Shown here one piece after another: positions 9,311 through 17,865 of a stretch of DNA of 64,000 nt. A program made the position numbers and the translations under genes. This DNA is from Silicimonas sp963779765 (lineage in GTDB: Bacteria; Pseudomonadota; Alphaproteobacteria; Rhodobacterales; Rhodobacteraceae), in contig CAVZZP010000001.1 of the NCBI GenBank assembly GCA_963779765.1, positions 124,001-188,000 on the forward strand. The letters are read 5' to 3'. The notes under the pieces are model-generated. The model did not search any database and was not told where the DNA came from. It worked only from the letters and a program-made list of their open reading frames with translations. Every line of letters starts with the position of its first letter. Position 1 is the first letter of the stretch.

Positions 9311-11005
9311 TCATTCGATCACCTCGACAGAGGTGTTCTGGCCGACCGTCACGGTGCCGTTGCGCTTGATGTAGGTCTCGACCACATCCCAGATCGGCGG
9401 GCCTTCGGTGCCTTCGTTGACGCTGGCCCAGCCCGCGACGACGTAATTCTTCGCCGGGTCGATGGCCTCGCCCGTCTTGAGAAGCGTCATGTCGGAGATA
9501 CGCTGGCCCTGCGGCTTCGACAGCTCGATCCGGTAGCCCATGCCGCCGACGCGGACCATGTCGCCGCCCTGCTGGTAATAGGGGTTCGGGTTGAAGATGT
9601 TGTCGGCCACGTCCTCCATGACGACCTTCAGGAACTCGCCGGTCATCTCGGTGCGGTAGGCGTTCGGGTAGGACATCGAGGTGACGTTCCAGACGTCTTC
9701 GCGCGTGATCGGCTGGCCGGGCAGGACCGAAGGCCCCCAGCGGACGCCGGGCGACAGGGCGATGTCGGCCTCGCGCTCTTCCAGAAGCGCGTCGCAGATC
9801 ATGTCGTCCCAGGTGCCGTTGAAGTTGCCGCGCCGGTAGAGAAGTCCGTCTGCGGTGCCGAGAACCTCTTCCAGCTCGGCCTTGTAGGGCTCGCGGTCGG
9901 CGGCGACCTGTGCGGCCATTTCGGCGTCGGGTTCGATCACGTCCGAGAAGATCGGGATCAGCTTGTGGCGGAAGCCCATCATCTTGCCGTCGCGGACGTC
10001 GAGGTCGACGCGGGACACGAACTTGCCGTTCGATCCCGTGGCAATGATGATCGTCTCGCCCACCACATAGGGTTCCGGCAGCGCGTCATGGGTGTGGCCC
10101 GACAGAATGACGTCGATGCCGGTGACGCGTCCCGCCATCTGCTTGTCGACGTCGAATCCGTTGTGGCTGAGGAGGACGACGAGGTCGGCACCCTCGCCCC
10201 GGACGGTGTCGACCGTCTCCTGCATCGTCTCCTCGCGGATACCGAAGGAATATTCGGGAAACATCCAGCCGGGGTTGGCGATCGGCATGTAGGGGAAGGC
10301 CTGGCCGATGACGGCGATCTTCTGGCCGCCGGCCTCGAACCACTCGTAGGGTTTGAAGTCCTCGGCGGGCTCGTCCCATTCGGCGTCGAAGATGTTCTGG
10401 CCGAGCGAGGCGAAGGGCACCTGCCCCACCAGTTCGAGAAGGCGCTCGGTGCCGAGGGTGAATTCCCAGTGGAAGGTCATGGCGTCGGGCTTCAGAAGGC
10501 TCATGGCGTTGACCACGTCCTGGCCTTGCGTCTGGTAGCAGCCATAGGAGCCGTGCCAGGTGTCGCCGCCGTCGAGGAAAAGCGCGTCGGGCCGCGCGGC
10601 GCGGATCGCCTTGACCACGGTGGCGATGCGGTCGAGTCCACCCATCCGGCCGTAGGTCTTACCCAGCGCCGCGAAGTCGTCGTAGGTGAGCGCATAGTGC
10701 GAGGGCGAGCCATCCTCGATGCCGTAGAGGCGGCGGAAGTCGGCGCCGGTGATGTGCGGCACCTCGCCCTTGTTGTCGCCCACGCCGATGTTGATCTCGG
10801 GCTCGCGGAAGTAGATCGGCACAAGCTGCGCGTGGATGTCGGTCAGGTGGATCAGCGAGACGTTCCCGAAAGTCTCGAACTCCAGAAGCTGGTCCTGGGT
10901 CAGCACCTGCTGCGCGGCGAGCCTGCCCCAGTTGCCGAAGCCCGAGGCCCCGTAGATGGCCGAGGTCGCCATGGCGGCCTGTAGGAAATCGCGGCGCGAG
11001 ATCAT
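9311..11005 (-). CDS. soxB: SoxB, dimanganese thiosulfohydrolase
   Basis: Cleaves the terminal sulfone from SoxY-bound thiosulfate intermediates, releasing sulfate. Metal ligands of the 5'-nucleotidase-like fold are seen in LTDIHAQ, FLDGGDTWHGS, SHNGFDVD and SGHTHDAL. A Tat signal (ISRRDFLQAAMATSA) opens the protein. Two ATGs are possible, at 11017 and 11005. I prefer 11005, because the only ribosome binding site, AAGGA, is about 11 bases upstream of it and directly abuts the other. The product is about 564 aa, normal for SoxB. It is the first gene of the soxBCDEF transcript, separated from soxA by a terminator and an inverted repeat. Confidence 0.95.
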   Translation of the reverse strand: MISRRDFLQAAMATSAIYGASGFGNWGRLAAQQVLTQDQLLEFETFGNVSLIHLTDIHAQLVPIYFREPEINIGVGDNKGEVPHITGADFRRLYGIEDGSPSHYALTYDDFAALGKTYGRMGGLDRIATVVKAIRAARPDALFLDGGDTWHGSYGCYQTQGQDVVNAMSLLKPDAMTFHWEFTLGTERLLELVGQVPFASLGQNIFDAEWDEPAEDFKPYEWFEAGGQKIAVIGQAFPYMPIANPGWMFPEYSFGIREETMQETVDTVRGEGADLVVLLSHNGFDVDKQMAGRVTGIDVILSGHTHDALPEPYVVGETIIIATGSNGKFVSRVDLDVRDGKMMGFRHKLIPIFSDVIEPDAEMAAQVAADREPYKAELEEVLGTADGLLYRRGNFNGTWDDMICDALLEEREADIALSPGVRWGPSVLPGQPITREDVWNVTSMSYPNAYRTEMTGEFLKVVMEDVADNIFNPNPYYQQGGDMVRVGGMGYRIELSKPQGQRISDMTLLKTGEAIDPAKNYVVAGWASVNEGTEGPPIWDVVETYIKRNGTVTVGQNTSVEVIE

Positions 11006-11039
11006 GGGAGCGGTCATCCTTTCCGATACATATGCAAAT

Positions 11040-11057
11040 ACCTGAATGAATTCAGGT
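11040..11057. promoter_or_regulatory. inverted repeat upstream of soxB, candidate SoxR operator
   Basis: ACCTGAATGAATTCAGGT has perfect 8-base arms with a 2-base centre, and it begins about 35 bp upstream of the soxB start. It shares TTCA/TGAA half-sites with the repeat upstream of soxX (13315-13332). This position suits an operator for the soxBCDEF transcript. Confidence 0.5.
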
Positions 11058-11059
11058 AG

Positions 11060-11094
11060 AAAAAGGCCCGCGCAAGGTCATCCCCGCGCGGGCC
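11060..11094 (-). terminator. intrinsic terminator after soxA
   Basis: Read on the minus strand, a 9-base stem GGCCCGCGC/GCGCGGGCC is followed at once by five T residues. It lies just downstream of the soxA stop, so the soxVXYZA transcript probably ends here and soxB onward needs its own promoter. Confidence 0.75.
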
Positions 11095-11100
11095 GGTGTA

Positions 11101-11958
11101 TTACTGACGAACCGCCGGGGATTCGACCGAGAGACCGTTGCCGCGCGAGGCGACATAGAGCTCGAGCGCCCGGAACTCGTCCGACCCTTCCGCGAAGGTC
11201 TCGGCCATGGTGTCGCGGATACAGCCGCGGAAGCGGTTGTGGACCGAGACAAGTCCGTTCGTGTTGAAGCGGTAGGTCGGGAAGCCGTTGATCTGGCCCT
11301 GGCTGAGGTGGTCGGCCCGGATCATGTTGCCCCAGTTGTCCTCGTGGCAATTGGCGCAGGACAGTTCAAGCTGGCCGAAGCGGGTGTAGTACATCTCTTT
11401 CCCCTGGTCCCAGAAGCTCTGGGCGGGGCCGTCGATGGCCACGTCGACCGGCATTCCGCGCGACTGGAGACGGACCAGCGCGACCATGCCCTGCATGGTC
11501 TGGCTGCTCCACTTCCACTCTTCGGCCTGCATCCGCTCGGTCCGGCATTCGTTGATGATGTCTTCCATCACCACGAGCTTGCCGTCGGACTCGCGCACCT
11601 TCGGCATCGTGGCGCCAAGACCCGCGAAGCTTTCCGGTCCGCCTTCATGGCAGGAGGCACAGCTCTTGCCCGCAGCCCCGTCGACGGTGTCGAACGTCGC
11701 CGCCGCCGCGTCGACCGCCAGCATCGCCGGGTTGTCGAAGTCGTCGGCCTCGAGCGCCTGGGTGTCGTCCGACCGGAACCGCCAGCCGGAATAGATGGTG
11801 TCCAGCACCCCCTCAAGATGCGCCGGAGCCGGAGCCTCGGTCACGATCTCGGTCTCGCCGTTGATGACAAGGCTGTCCTCGTCGGGTCCGGCGAAGGCCG
11901 GCACGGCGAGAAGGGCGAGGATCGCCCCTCCCGCTGCGAGAGCTGTGGTCTTTTTCAT
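11101..11958 (-). CDS. soxA: SoxA, diheme cytochrome c of the SoxAX complex
   Basis: Catalytic subunit of SoxAX, which joins thiosulfate to the SoxY cysteine. The ATG at 11958 begins a signal peptide (MKKTTALAAGGAILALLAVP) and has a GGGAGGA ribosome binding site. Heme motifs are CASCH (residues about 100-104) and CANCH (about 201-205). The conserved cysteine heme ligand, which carries the active-site persulfide in characterised SoxA, lies in FRGCI (about 246). This is the two-heme form of SoxA. It follows soxZ by 25 bp and ends the soxVXYZA transcript. Confidence 0.95.
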   Translation of the reverse strand: MKKTTALAAGGAILALLAVPAFAGPDEDSLVINGETEIVTEAPAPAHLEGVLDTIYSGWRFRSDDTQALEADDFDNPAMLAVDAAAATFDTVDGAAGKSCASCHEGGPESFAGLGATMPKVRESDGKLVVMEDIINECRTERMQAEEWKWSSQTMQGMVALVRLQSRGMPVDVAIDGPAQSFWDQGKEMYYTRFGQLELSCANCHEDNWGNMIRADHLSQGQINGFPTYRFNTNGLVSVHNRFRGCIRDTMAETFAEGSDEFRALELYVASRGNGLSVESPAVRQ

Positions 11959-11983
11959 TGTTGTCCTCCCCTTTGGCACGCGC

Positions 11984-12313
11984 TCAGCTGACTTCGATCG
12001 ACTGGGTGTCGGTGTAGGTCGAACCGTCGTCGTCGTACCAGGTGAAGGTGAATTCGCCCAACTCGGGCACCGTCGCTTCGAACTCGAAGTACGGGTTGGT
12101 CGAGATCGCGGGAGCGAGAACGACGTCGACGACGTTCTGTCCGTTGAAGTCGCAGGTGAAGCGATTGATGATCGAGCGCGGGATGACGTTGCCGTCCGAG
12201 TCCTTGCGCTGACCGGATTCCATCTGGTGGCTGATGAGCGTCTTGATGGTCACCGCTTCGCCTGCCGAGGCGGATTTCGGTACCTTGACGCGGGGTTTAA
12301 CACCGTCTGCCAT
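11984..12313 (-). CDS. soxZ: SoxZ, sulfur-carrier complex subunit
   Basis: A 109-aa all-beta protein that pairs with SoxY to form the periplasmic sulfur carrier. It has no signal peptide, as usual, because it is exported together with SoxY through the Tat signal of SoxY. Family features include VKPRVKVPKSASAGE at the start, TLISHQMESGQRKD, and FTFTWYDDDGSTY near the end. It lies between soxY and soxA with short gaps. Confidence 0.95.
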   Translation of the reverse strand: MADGVKPRVKVPKSASAGEAVTIKTLISHQMESGQRKDSDGNVIPRSIINRFTCDFNGQNVVDVVLAPAISTNPYFEFEATVPELGEFTFTWYDDDGSTYTDTQSIEVS

Positions 12314-12337
12314 AGTCGTGGTCCTTTCCTGAATGCC

Positions 12338-12763
12338 TCAGCCGCCGCAGCCGCCGATGGTGACCTTCACTTCCTTGCGGTCGGCGATGAAGCTGCCGTC
12401 CTGAAGCTTTGCGACCGCCAGCACTTCCTGCGTGGTCGCGAGGCGAATACGGGTCGAAGCCGCCTGCGACGCCGCGAGCGGGCCGAAGGTGAAGGCCGCG
12501 ACGCTGGGAACCGGGTTGCCGAGCGCATAGACGCGGATCTCGGCCGCGCCGGGGGCGGACACCTCGATCGGAACGGTGTTGCCGTTCTCGGCGATCTCGG
12601 GGGCCGTGAGGGTGATGTCGCCGGTGCCGGGTTCGGCGCCGCCGGTGAAGTCGGTCAACTCGCCGACCATGGGTATGTCCTGCGCGAAGGCGCGGATCGG
12701 CAGGACCATCGCGGCCGCGGCCCCGATGCCGGCGATCAGCGTCTGGCGTCTTGTCAGTTCCAT
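12338..12763 (-). CDS. soxY: SoxY, thiosulfate-carrier protein
   Basis: Carries the sulfur substrate on the cysteine of its flexible C-terminal GGCGG tail (about residue 139 of 141), which is intact here. It has a Tat signal (MELTRRQTLIAGIGAAAAM) that also exports SoxZ. The core shows the beta-sandwich sequence IRVYALGNPVPSVAAFTFGP. It follows soxX by 25 bp. Confidence 0.95.
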   Translation of the reverse strand: MELTRRQTLIAGIGAAAAMVLPIRAFAQDIPMVGELTDFTGGAEPGTGDITLTAPEIAENGNTVPIEVSAPGAAEIRVYALGNPVPSVAAFTFGPLAASQAASTRIRLATTQEVLAVAKLQDGSFIADRKEVKVTIGGCGG

Positions 12764-12788
12764 TGAAAGTCCTCCAGTTCTTTGGCCG

Positions 12789-13256
12789 TCATTCCTTGAG
12801 CGTCAGGAGATAGGCCACGACATTTTCGATCTGCTCGGGCGTCAGAAGCGGGTGAATCTCGGTCGCCGCCTTGCCGGTATAGCCGTCGCCCGGCCGGATG
12901 AAGCCGTCGACCTTGTAGAAGGACGGCATCATCGTTTCGGGAAACATCATCTTAGCGTTGGCGACGATGCCGCGCAGCTGCGCCTCGTCCCAGCGGTCCG
13001 CGGCCCCGTCGAGCGTCGGCCCGACCTCGCCCTGGAAGGGGTACTCGGTCAGGTCGGTGACCTGGTGACAGGCGACGCAGTTGCCCGCGCCGCGGTTCAT
13101 CACCTTTCGGCCCTCGGTCGGGTCGCCCGGCGCGCCGGTCAGCGACGCCGAGACCGCGCCGTCCTCGTAGGCGACCTCGCCCGGAGCGACCGCCTGTGCG
13201 AATGCGGAGCCAGCGCCAAAGGCGGTGACCGCGAGAATCACGCAAGTTCTGTTCAT
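12789..13256 (-). CDS. soxX: SoxX, monoheme cytochrome c of the SoxAX complex
   Basis: A 155-aa exported class I cytochrome with one heme motif, CVACH, and a methionine-rich ligand segment (NAKMMFPETMMPSFYKV). The ATG at 13256 is chosen because it opens a signal peptide (MNRTCVILAVTAFGAGSAFA) and follows GGGAGG at 4 bases. It accepts electrons from SoxA. No soxW precedes it, unlike in Paracoccus pantotrophus. The 83-bp gap to soxV contains an inverted repeat. Confidence 0.93.
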   Translation of the reverse strand: MNRTCVILAVTAFGAGSAFAQAVAPGEVAYEDGAVSASLTGAPGDPTEGRKVMNRGAGNCVACHQVTDLTEYPFQGEVGPTLDGAADRWDEAQLRGIVANAKMMFPETMMPSFYKVDGFIRPGDGYTGKAATEIHPLLTPEQIENVVAYLLTLKE

Positions 13257-13314
13257 GAGTCCTCCCAAACTTTCGTGTACCGTAGCGCACCGTCGGCAAG
13301 GCTCGCAACAACAA

Positions 13315-13332
13315 ATTCAAGTAACTGAATTA
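13315..13332. promoter_or_regulatory. inverted repeat upstream of soxX, candidate SoxR operator
   Basis: AATTCA and TGAATT are perfect 6-base arms around AGTAAC, about 60 bp upstream of the soxX start and just after the soxV stop. In studied alphaproteobacterial sox clusters SoxR binds next to soxX as well as in the soxS-soxV gap, so the place fits. Binding by this SoxR is inference. Confidence 0.5.
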
Positions 13333-13339
13333 ATCTGCC

Positions 13340-14071
13340 TCAGCCGATCCGGGGCCAGAACATCACCAGCCAGTTCGCCAGCTCGTTGATCGTCTCGGTC
13401 GCGATGAGGACGCCGAAGACGATCAGCAGGACGCCCATCGCCTTTTCGATCCGGCCGAGGTGTTTGCGGAAGCCGCGCATCCACCGCAGGAACGGCTTGA
13501 TGAAGACCGCCGCAAGGATGAACGGCGCGGTCATGCCGACGGCGTAGACCAGCAGAAGGCCCATCCCGTGCGAAATGTCCCCCTGCCCGCCCGCCATGAA
13601 GAGGATCGCGGCCAGTACCGGTCCGACGCAGGGCGTCCAGCCGAAGGCGAAGGCGAGGCCGATGACGTAGGCGCCGAAGAGGCTCGTCCGCGAGGTGTCG
13701 CCCACGCCGGTTCCGAACTGGCGGTAGAGGAGGCCGATGCGGATCACGCCGAGAAAGTGCAGGCCCATCGTGATGATGATGGCCGCCGCGATCCAGCGCA
13801 GGATGTCGAAGTATTCGCTGACGAGCCCGCCCAGCGTCGTCGCCGCGGCACCAAGCGCCACGAAAATCGTCGCCACGCCGAGCGCGAAGAGGATCGAGGC
13901 GATGATCGCGCGGCGCTGCACGTCGGGCGGCAGCGGCTCGTCGCCCTGGATCGCGGCCATGCCCGCGCCTGCGAGGTAGGACAGGTAGAACGGCACGATG
14001 GGAAGGATGCAGGGCGACAGGAAGGACAGGAGGCCGGCGACGAGAGCGCCCAGGTATGACACGTCAAACAC
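13340..14071 (-). CDS. soxV: SoxV, CcdA-family thiol-disulfide membrane transporter
   Basis: A six-helix inner-membrane protein that passes reducing equivalents from cytoplasmic thioredoxin to periplasmic Sox thioredoxins, keeping SoxYZ active. The two redox cysteines are in LSPCILPIVP and WTPCVGPVLA. A GTG at 14071 is the likely start: it follows AAGGAAAGG by 7 bases and begins FDVSYLGALVAGLLSFLSP. An upstream ATG at 14098 would add nine polar residues. It is divergent from soxS across about 50 bp. Confidence 0.9.
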   Translation of the reverse strand: MFDVSYLGALVAGLLSFLSPCILPIVPFYLSYLAGAGMAAIQGDEPLPPDVQRRAIIASILFALGVATIFVALGAAATTLGGLVSEYFDILRWIAAAIIITMGLHFLGVIRIGLLYRQFGTGVGDTSRTSLFGAYVIGLAFAFGWTPCVGPVLAAILFMAGGQGDISHGMGLLLVYAVGMTAPFILAAVFIKPFLRWMRGFRKHLGRIEKAMGVLLIVFGVLIATETINELANWLVMFWPRIG

Positions 14072-14099
14072 GAAGCGGCCTTTCCTTGATCGGTTCAAT

Positions 14100-14116
14100 C
14101 AAACATATTACGTTTG
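14100..14116. promoter_or_regulatory. inverted repeat between soxV and soxS, candidate SoxR operator
   Basis: CAAACATATTACGTTTG is a 17-base near-palindrome (7 of 8 base pairs match) in the short divergent gap, flanked by AT-rich sequence in a GC-rich region. ArsR-family repressors bind 12-2-12 or similar dyads overlapping promoters, so SoxR may control both directions here. Confidence 0.55.
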
Positions 14117-14122
14117 TCGAAT

Positions 14123-14524
14123 ATGGACCTCTTGCGCAAGACACTTCCCCTGATCCGTGCCGGCCTCGCCGCCGTAGCGCTGGCGCTTGCCTCAGTGCCG
14201 GTGTCCGCCGCAGAAGGCGTCGAACTCATCATGGTCGAGGAAGACGGCTGCATGTGGTGCGCCCAGTGGAACCGCGACGTCTCGCCCGAATATGCCCTGA
14301 CCGACGAGGGCCGCACCGCGCCGCTGAGGCGGATCGACCTTCATGCACCGGTCCCCGAGGATCTGACCTTCGACCGGCCGGTGCGCTTTACGCCGACCTT
14401 CGTCCTCGTGCAGAACGGGCAGGAGCTGTCCCGGATCGAGGGCTATCCGGGCGAGGATTTCTTCTGGGGTCTCCTTCAGATGATGCTTACGAAAGCGGGA
14501 CTGGATTACGGAGCCGAGGGCTGA
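14123..14524 (+). CDS. soxS: SoxS, periplasmic thioredoxin-like protein
   Basis: A 133-aa exported thioredoxin-fold protein with a signal peptide (LRKTLPLIRAGLAAVALALA) and a CxxC redox motif in EEDGCMWCAQWNRDV. In Paracoccus SoxS, re-reduced through SoxV, reactivates SoxYZ. The ATG at 14123 has no clear ribosome binding site and lies close to the candidate operator; a TTG at 14114 is an alternative. soxR starts 2 bp after its stop. Confidence 0.85.
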   Translation: MDLLRKTLPLIRAGLAAVALALASVPVSAAEGVELIMVEEDGCMWCAQWNRDVSPEYALTDEGRTAPLRRIDLHAPVPEDLTFDRPVRFTPTFVLVQNGQELSRIEGYPGEDFFWGLLQMMLTKAGLDYGAEG

Positions 14525-14525
14525 G

Positions 14526-14906
14526 ATGGACGCAGCGCACGACCCCCAGACACGATCGAACGGCGGGCTTCCCGTCTTTGGCAGCGACACCTGTGCGGCC
14601 GAACTCGACGAGATGATGAAGAACGCTCAGGAGGCGTCGAACTTCCTCAAGGCGATCAGCCACGAGGGCCGACTGATGATCCTGTGCCACCTCGCATCCG
14701 GCGAGAAATCGGTGACCGAGCTCGAAGAGCTTCTCTCCGCTCGGCAGGCCGCCGTTTCGCAGCAGTTGTCCCGCCTGCGTCTCGAGGGGCTCGTGCAGCC
14801 CCGGCGGGACGGCAAGGCGATCTATTACAGCCTGACCGACGACCGTTCGACCAAGATCATCGAGGTGGTCTACAACCTGTTCTGCGGCAAGAACCGCAAG
14901 ACCTGA
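14526..14906 (+). CDS. soxR: SoxR, ArsR-family thiol-responsive repressor
   Basis: A 126-aa winged-helix repressor. The recognition region reads LEELLSARQAAVSQQLSRLR and the wing DGKAIYYSL. Two cysteines, in ILCHL (about 54) and LFCGK (about 120), match the sensing pair of the SqrR/BigR persulfide sensors, so it probably releases DNA when they form a polysulfide bridge. A third cysteine is at about 23. It lies between soxS and soxT. The predicted targets are the inverted repeats at 14100, 13315 and 11040. Confidence 0.9.
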   Translation: MDAAHDPQTRSNGGLPVFGSDTCAAELDEMMKNAQEASNFLKAISHEGRLMILCHLASGEKSVTELEELLSARQAAVSQQLSRLRLEGLVQPRRDGKAIYYSLTDDRSTKIIEVVYNLFCGKNRKT

Positions 14907-14943
14907 GGACGGTCGGCACAGGCAGCGAGGGGAGGCGCTGTCG

Positions 14944-15996
14944 ATGCTGGACACCATCGGAGAACCAATCGCGCTGGCCCTGATCGGCCTCGTCGGAGGC
15001 GCGCTTCTGGGCCTTGCCGCTCGCATGGGGCGGTTCTGTTCGCTGGGCGCCATCGAGGATGGGCTTTACGGCGGCGACTGGACGCGGATGCGGATGTGGA
15101 GCTTCGCAATCGGGCTGTCCATCCTGGGCACCTTCGGCGCGCAGTACCTTGGCGCAGCCGAGATCGGGCGCACCGTCTATCTCGCGCAGGTCTGGAACCC
15201 CTGGGCGTCGATCCTGGGCGGGCTCGCCTTCGGCTATGGCATGGCGCTTGCGGGCAACTGCGGCTTCGGCGCTCTGGCCCGCGTGGGTGGCGGCGACTTC
15301 CGGTCCCTCGTCATCGTCGTGACCGTGGGACTTGCGGCCTATGCGACGCTTTCCGGTCCCTTTGCAGAGTGGCGCGTGGCGCTGTTTCCCATGAGCCGGG
15401 CGACGTCGTCCCAAGGCCTCGCCCATGCCGTCGCGTCTCTGTCAGGCCTGTCGCCTGCCCTGCCCGCGTTCGCCGCCGGGATCGCACTGATGGCGCTGGC
15501 GCTTGCCGACCGAGGCTTTCGCGGATCGCCCCGCACCGTCTTCTGGTCGGCCGCCGTGGCGGTCGCCATCGTATCGGGCTGGCTGGGGACGACCTGGGTC
15601 GCGCGCCACGGGTTCGCCGCGACGCCGATCCTGTCGCACACCTACGCGGCACCTTTGGGCGAGACGATGCTCTACCTGATGACCGCTTCGGGACGGTCCG
15701 TGTCCTTCGGGGTCGGATCGGTCGCGGGCGTTCTTCTGGGGGCCTTCGCGGGCAGCCTCGTGCGCGGACACTTCCGGTGGGAGGCCTGCGAGGATCCGCG
15801 TGAGCTGCGCCGCCAGATCGGGGGGGCGGTCCTGATGGGCGCAGGCGCGGTCGTGGCGGTGGGCTGCACCGTGGGCCAGGGGCTGTCGGCCTTCTCGGTC
15901 CTCGCCTATTCGGCACCCGTCACGGCGGCAGCGATCTTCGCGGGCGCGGCGGTCGGGCTGAGGCAGCTCATCACCGGCTTCCTGCCGGCGGAGTGA
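14944..15996 (+). CDS. soxT: SoxT-like YeeE/YedE-family sulfur compound transporter
   Basis: A 350-aa polytopic membrane protein of the YeeE/YedE (TsuA) family. It has the three family signatures with conserved cysteines: GRFCSLGAIEDGL, AGNCGFGALARVGGG and GCTVGQGLSAFS. In thiosulfate importers of this family the cysteines relay thiosulfate through the pore. The ATG follows GGGGAGG at 8 bases. A soxSRT order is known from other alphaproteobacterial sox clusters. It probably supplies an intracellular sulfur signal or substrate that SoxR reads; that part is inference. Confidence 0.85.
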   Translation: MLDTIGEPIALALIGLVGGALLGLAARMGRFCSLGAIEDGLYGGDWTRMRMWSFAIGLSILGTFGAQYLGAAEIGRTVYLAQVWNPWASILGGLAFGYGMALAGNCGFGALARVGGGDFRSLVIVVTVGLAAYATLSGPFAEWRVALFPMSRATSSQGLAHAVASLSGLSPALPAFAAGIALMALALADRGFRGSPRTVFWSAAVAVAIVSGWLGTTWVARHGFAATPILSHTYAAPLGETMLYLMTASGRSVSFGVGSVAGVLLGAFAGSLVRGHFRWEACEDPRELRRQIGGAVLMGAGAVVAVGCTVGQGLSAFSVLAYSAPVTAAAIFAGAAVGLRQLITGFLPAE

Positions 15997-16887
15997 TCAT
16001 GCTTGCCGCGCAAGCCAGTCGCGGGACCGGGCAAGCGCCCCGTCTGCCGAAGGTGCGAGCCGCCCCCGGTTGATGAAGCCGTGGCTGACGCCGGGTTCGG
16101 TCCAGGCCTCGACCTCGACGCCCGCATCGCGCAACTTTTCCGTCAGCGCCTCGCCCTCGGACCGCAGGACATCGTGTTCGGCCATCAGGTTCAGGACCGG
16201 CGGCAAGCCCTTGAGATCGCCGAGCAAGGGCGCGAAGCGTATGTCGCCGCGGAAGCCTGCGCCGGGGTCGTAGAGGTCGTAAATCTCGTCCACCCTGGCG
16301 CTGGTCAGGACCGGGGCATCGGCGTAGGCGCGGTGGCTCTCGGTGTCGGTGGCGTTGCCGAAGACGCCGTAGAACAGGACCAGCGCGCGAAAGGTGTCGC
16401 GCGGCAGGACGTGAGCCGCCGCCAGCGCGAGGTTCGCCCCCGCCGAGGCGCCGCCGATGGCGAGGCGCGAGGTGTCGAGGCCGGGAAGCCCGGCGTCCCG
16501 GAGCCAACTGACCGAGGCGACCACGTCCTCCAGCCCGGCCGGAAACGGGTTCTCGGGCGCAAGACGATACGAGACCGAGGCGACGTGCCAGCCCGCACCG
16601 GCAAGCCTGCGACAGGCGCGGTCGTTGAGTTCGATGCTTCCGCCGACCCAGCCGCCGCCGTGAATGTAGATCAGGACCGGCGCATCCCCCGGCCCGCAGC
16701 GATAGAGCCTCACGCGTTGAGGCTGCCCGGCAGCGCCGCGATAGGTCATGTCCTCGACCGAATGCACCTCGTCCGCGCCTTCGACCCAGTAAGCCGCCGC
16801 CTCGGCGTCGTCGGCGAATGTCTCGGAGATCTCGTGGACCCGCTCCATCCCCGAAGCCCAGTCCCACGGCCCGCGCGTCATCGCCAT
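15997..16887 (-). CDS. alpha/beta hydrolase of the hormone-sensitive lipase family
   Basis: About 296 aa, cytoplasmic. The oxyanion-hole motif IHGGGWVGGS, the nucleophile elbow GGASAGANLAL, an acid in MAEHDVLRSEG and the catalytic histidine in GVSHGFI are all present, which places it in the HSL group (GDSAG/GTSAG) of carboxylesterases. The substrate is unknown. The gene converges on soxT with no gap and is divergent from the SMP-30 lactonase, so it may belong with the sugar genes to its right. A GGGGAG ribosome binding site supports the ATG at 16887; an ATG at 16881 is also possible. Confidence 0.75.
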   Translation of the reverse strand: MAMTRGPWDWASGMERVHEISETFADDAEAAAYWVEGADEVHSVEDMTYRGAAGQPQRVRLYRCGPGDAPVLIYIHGGGWVGGSIELNDRACRRLAGAGWHVASVSYRLAPENPFPAGLEDVVASVSWLRDAGLPGLDTSRLAIGGASAGANLALAAAHVLPRDTFRALVLFYGVFGNATDTESHRAYADAPVLTSARVDEIYDLYDPGAGFRGDIRFAPLLGDLKGLPPVLNLMAEHDVLRSEGEALTEKLRDAGVEVEAWTEPGVSHGFINRGRLAPSADGALARSRDWLARQA

Positions 16888-16988
16888 TGCTGCTTTCTCC
16901 CCTGTGCCGGACGAGTTTTCCGGCGGCGGAGCGTGACTCCGGCCCCGGACCTTGTCAAACAGGGGCAAAACCCACGAGGGAGGAAATC

Positions 16989-17865
16989 ATGGAGATCGAA
17001 TGTGTCGTGCCGAGCCGGAGCCGCATCGGCGAGGGCGCCGTCTGGGACGACAGGGCCGGCGTCCTGTGGTGGGTCGATATTCCCGCCGGTCTGATCCACC
17101 GCTATGACCCCTCGTCCGGCGTCAACGACAGCTTCGACTGGGGCGAACCCGTCGGCTGCCTTGCCGTGCGCGAAAAGGGTGGGCTGGTCCTTGCGACGAA
17201 GTCGGGCTTCCACCTCTTCGACCCCGACACCGGCACGCGCGAGGCGATCCACGACCCCGAGGCCGGGATGCCCGAAAACCGCTTCAACGATGGGGCGACC
17301 GACGCTCAGGGCCGGTTCTGGGCGGGCACCATGAAGGACGCGGGCGAGCCGGAGGCGCTGGGACGGTTCTATCGGCTGGATCCGAACCTGTCCGTAACCC
17401 CCTGGAAGGGCGGGATCTACACGACGAACGGCATGGCCTTCTCGCCCGATGGGCGGACGATGTACTTCTCGGACAGCAACAAGCTTGTCCGCACCATCTG
17501 GAAGGCGGCCTACGACACCGACACCGGCACGCCGGGCGAGCCGGAGGTCTTCTTCGACACGCGCCAGGTCGCGGGTCGCCCGGACGGCGGCACGGTCGAC
17601 GCCGACGGCTGCTACTGGCAGGCGGGGATCGACGGCTGGCAGCTTTACCGGATCACCCCCGAGGGCAAGCGTGGACATGACCGTCGACGTGCCCGTCGAG
17701 CGGCCGTCGAAGCCGATGTTCGGCGGCGTGGGGCTGGACGTGCTGTTCTTCACCTCGCTCGGCATCGGGCTGACGGGCAACCGGCCCCAGCCCGAGGCGG
17801 GATCGCTTCACGCGATCACGGGCCTCGGGATCACGGGCCTGCCCCAGACGCGGTTCGCGGGATGA
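16989..17865 (+). CDS. SMP-30/gluconolactonase-type lactonase, one frame break
   Basis: Six-bladed propeller lactonase. The first metal ligand is the glutamate in RIGEGAVWD, followed by ENRFNDGATDAQGRFWAGTM, NGMAFSPDGRTMYFSD and RPDGGTVDADG. The frame shifts +1 near 17668-17671, after which VDVPVERPSKPMFGG and the normal end follow. The corrected length is about 292 aa. With uronate dehydrogenase two genes away, the likely substrate is an aldarolactone made by that enzyme. A GAGGGAGGA ribosome binding site precedes the ATG. The stop overlaps the start of the next gene (ATGA). Confidence 0.85.
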
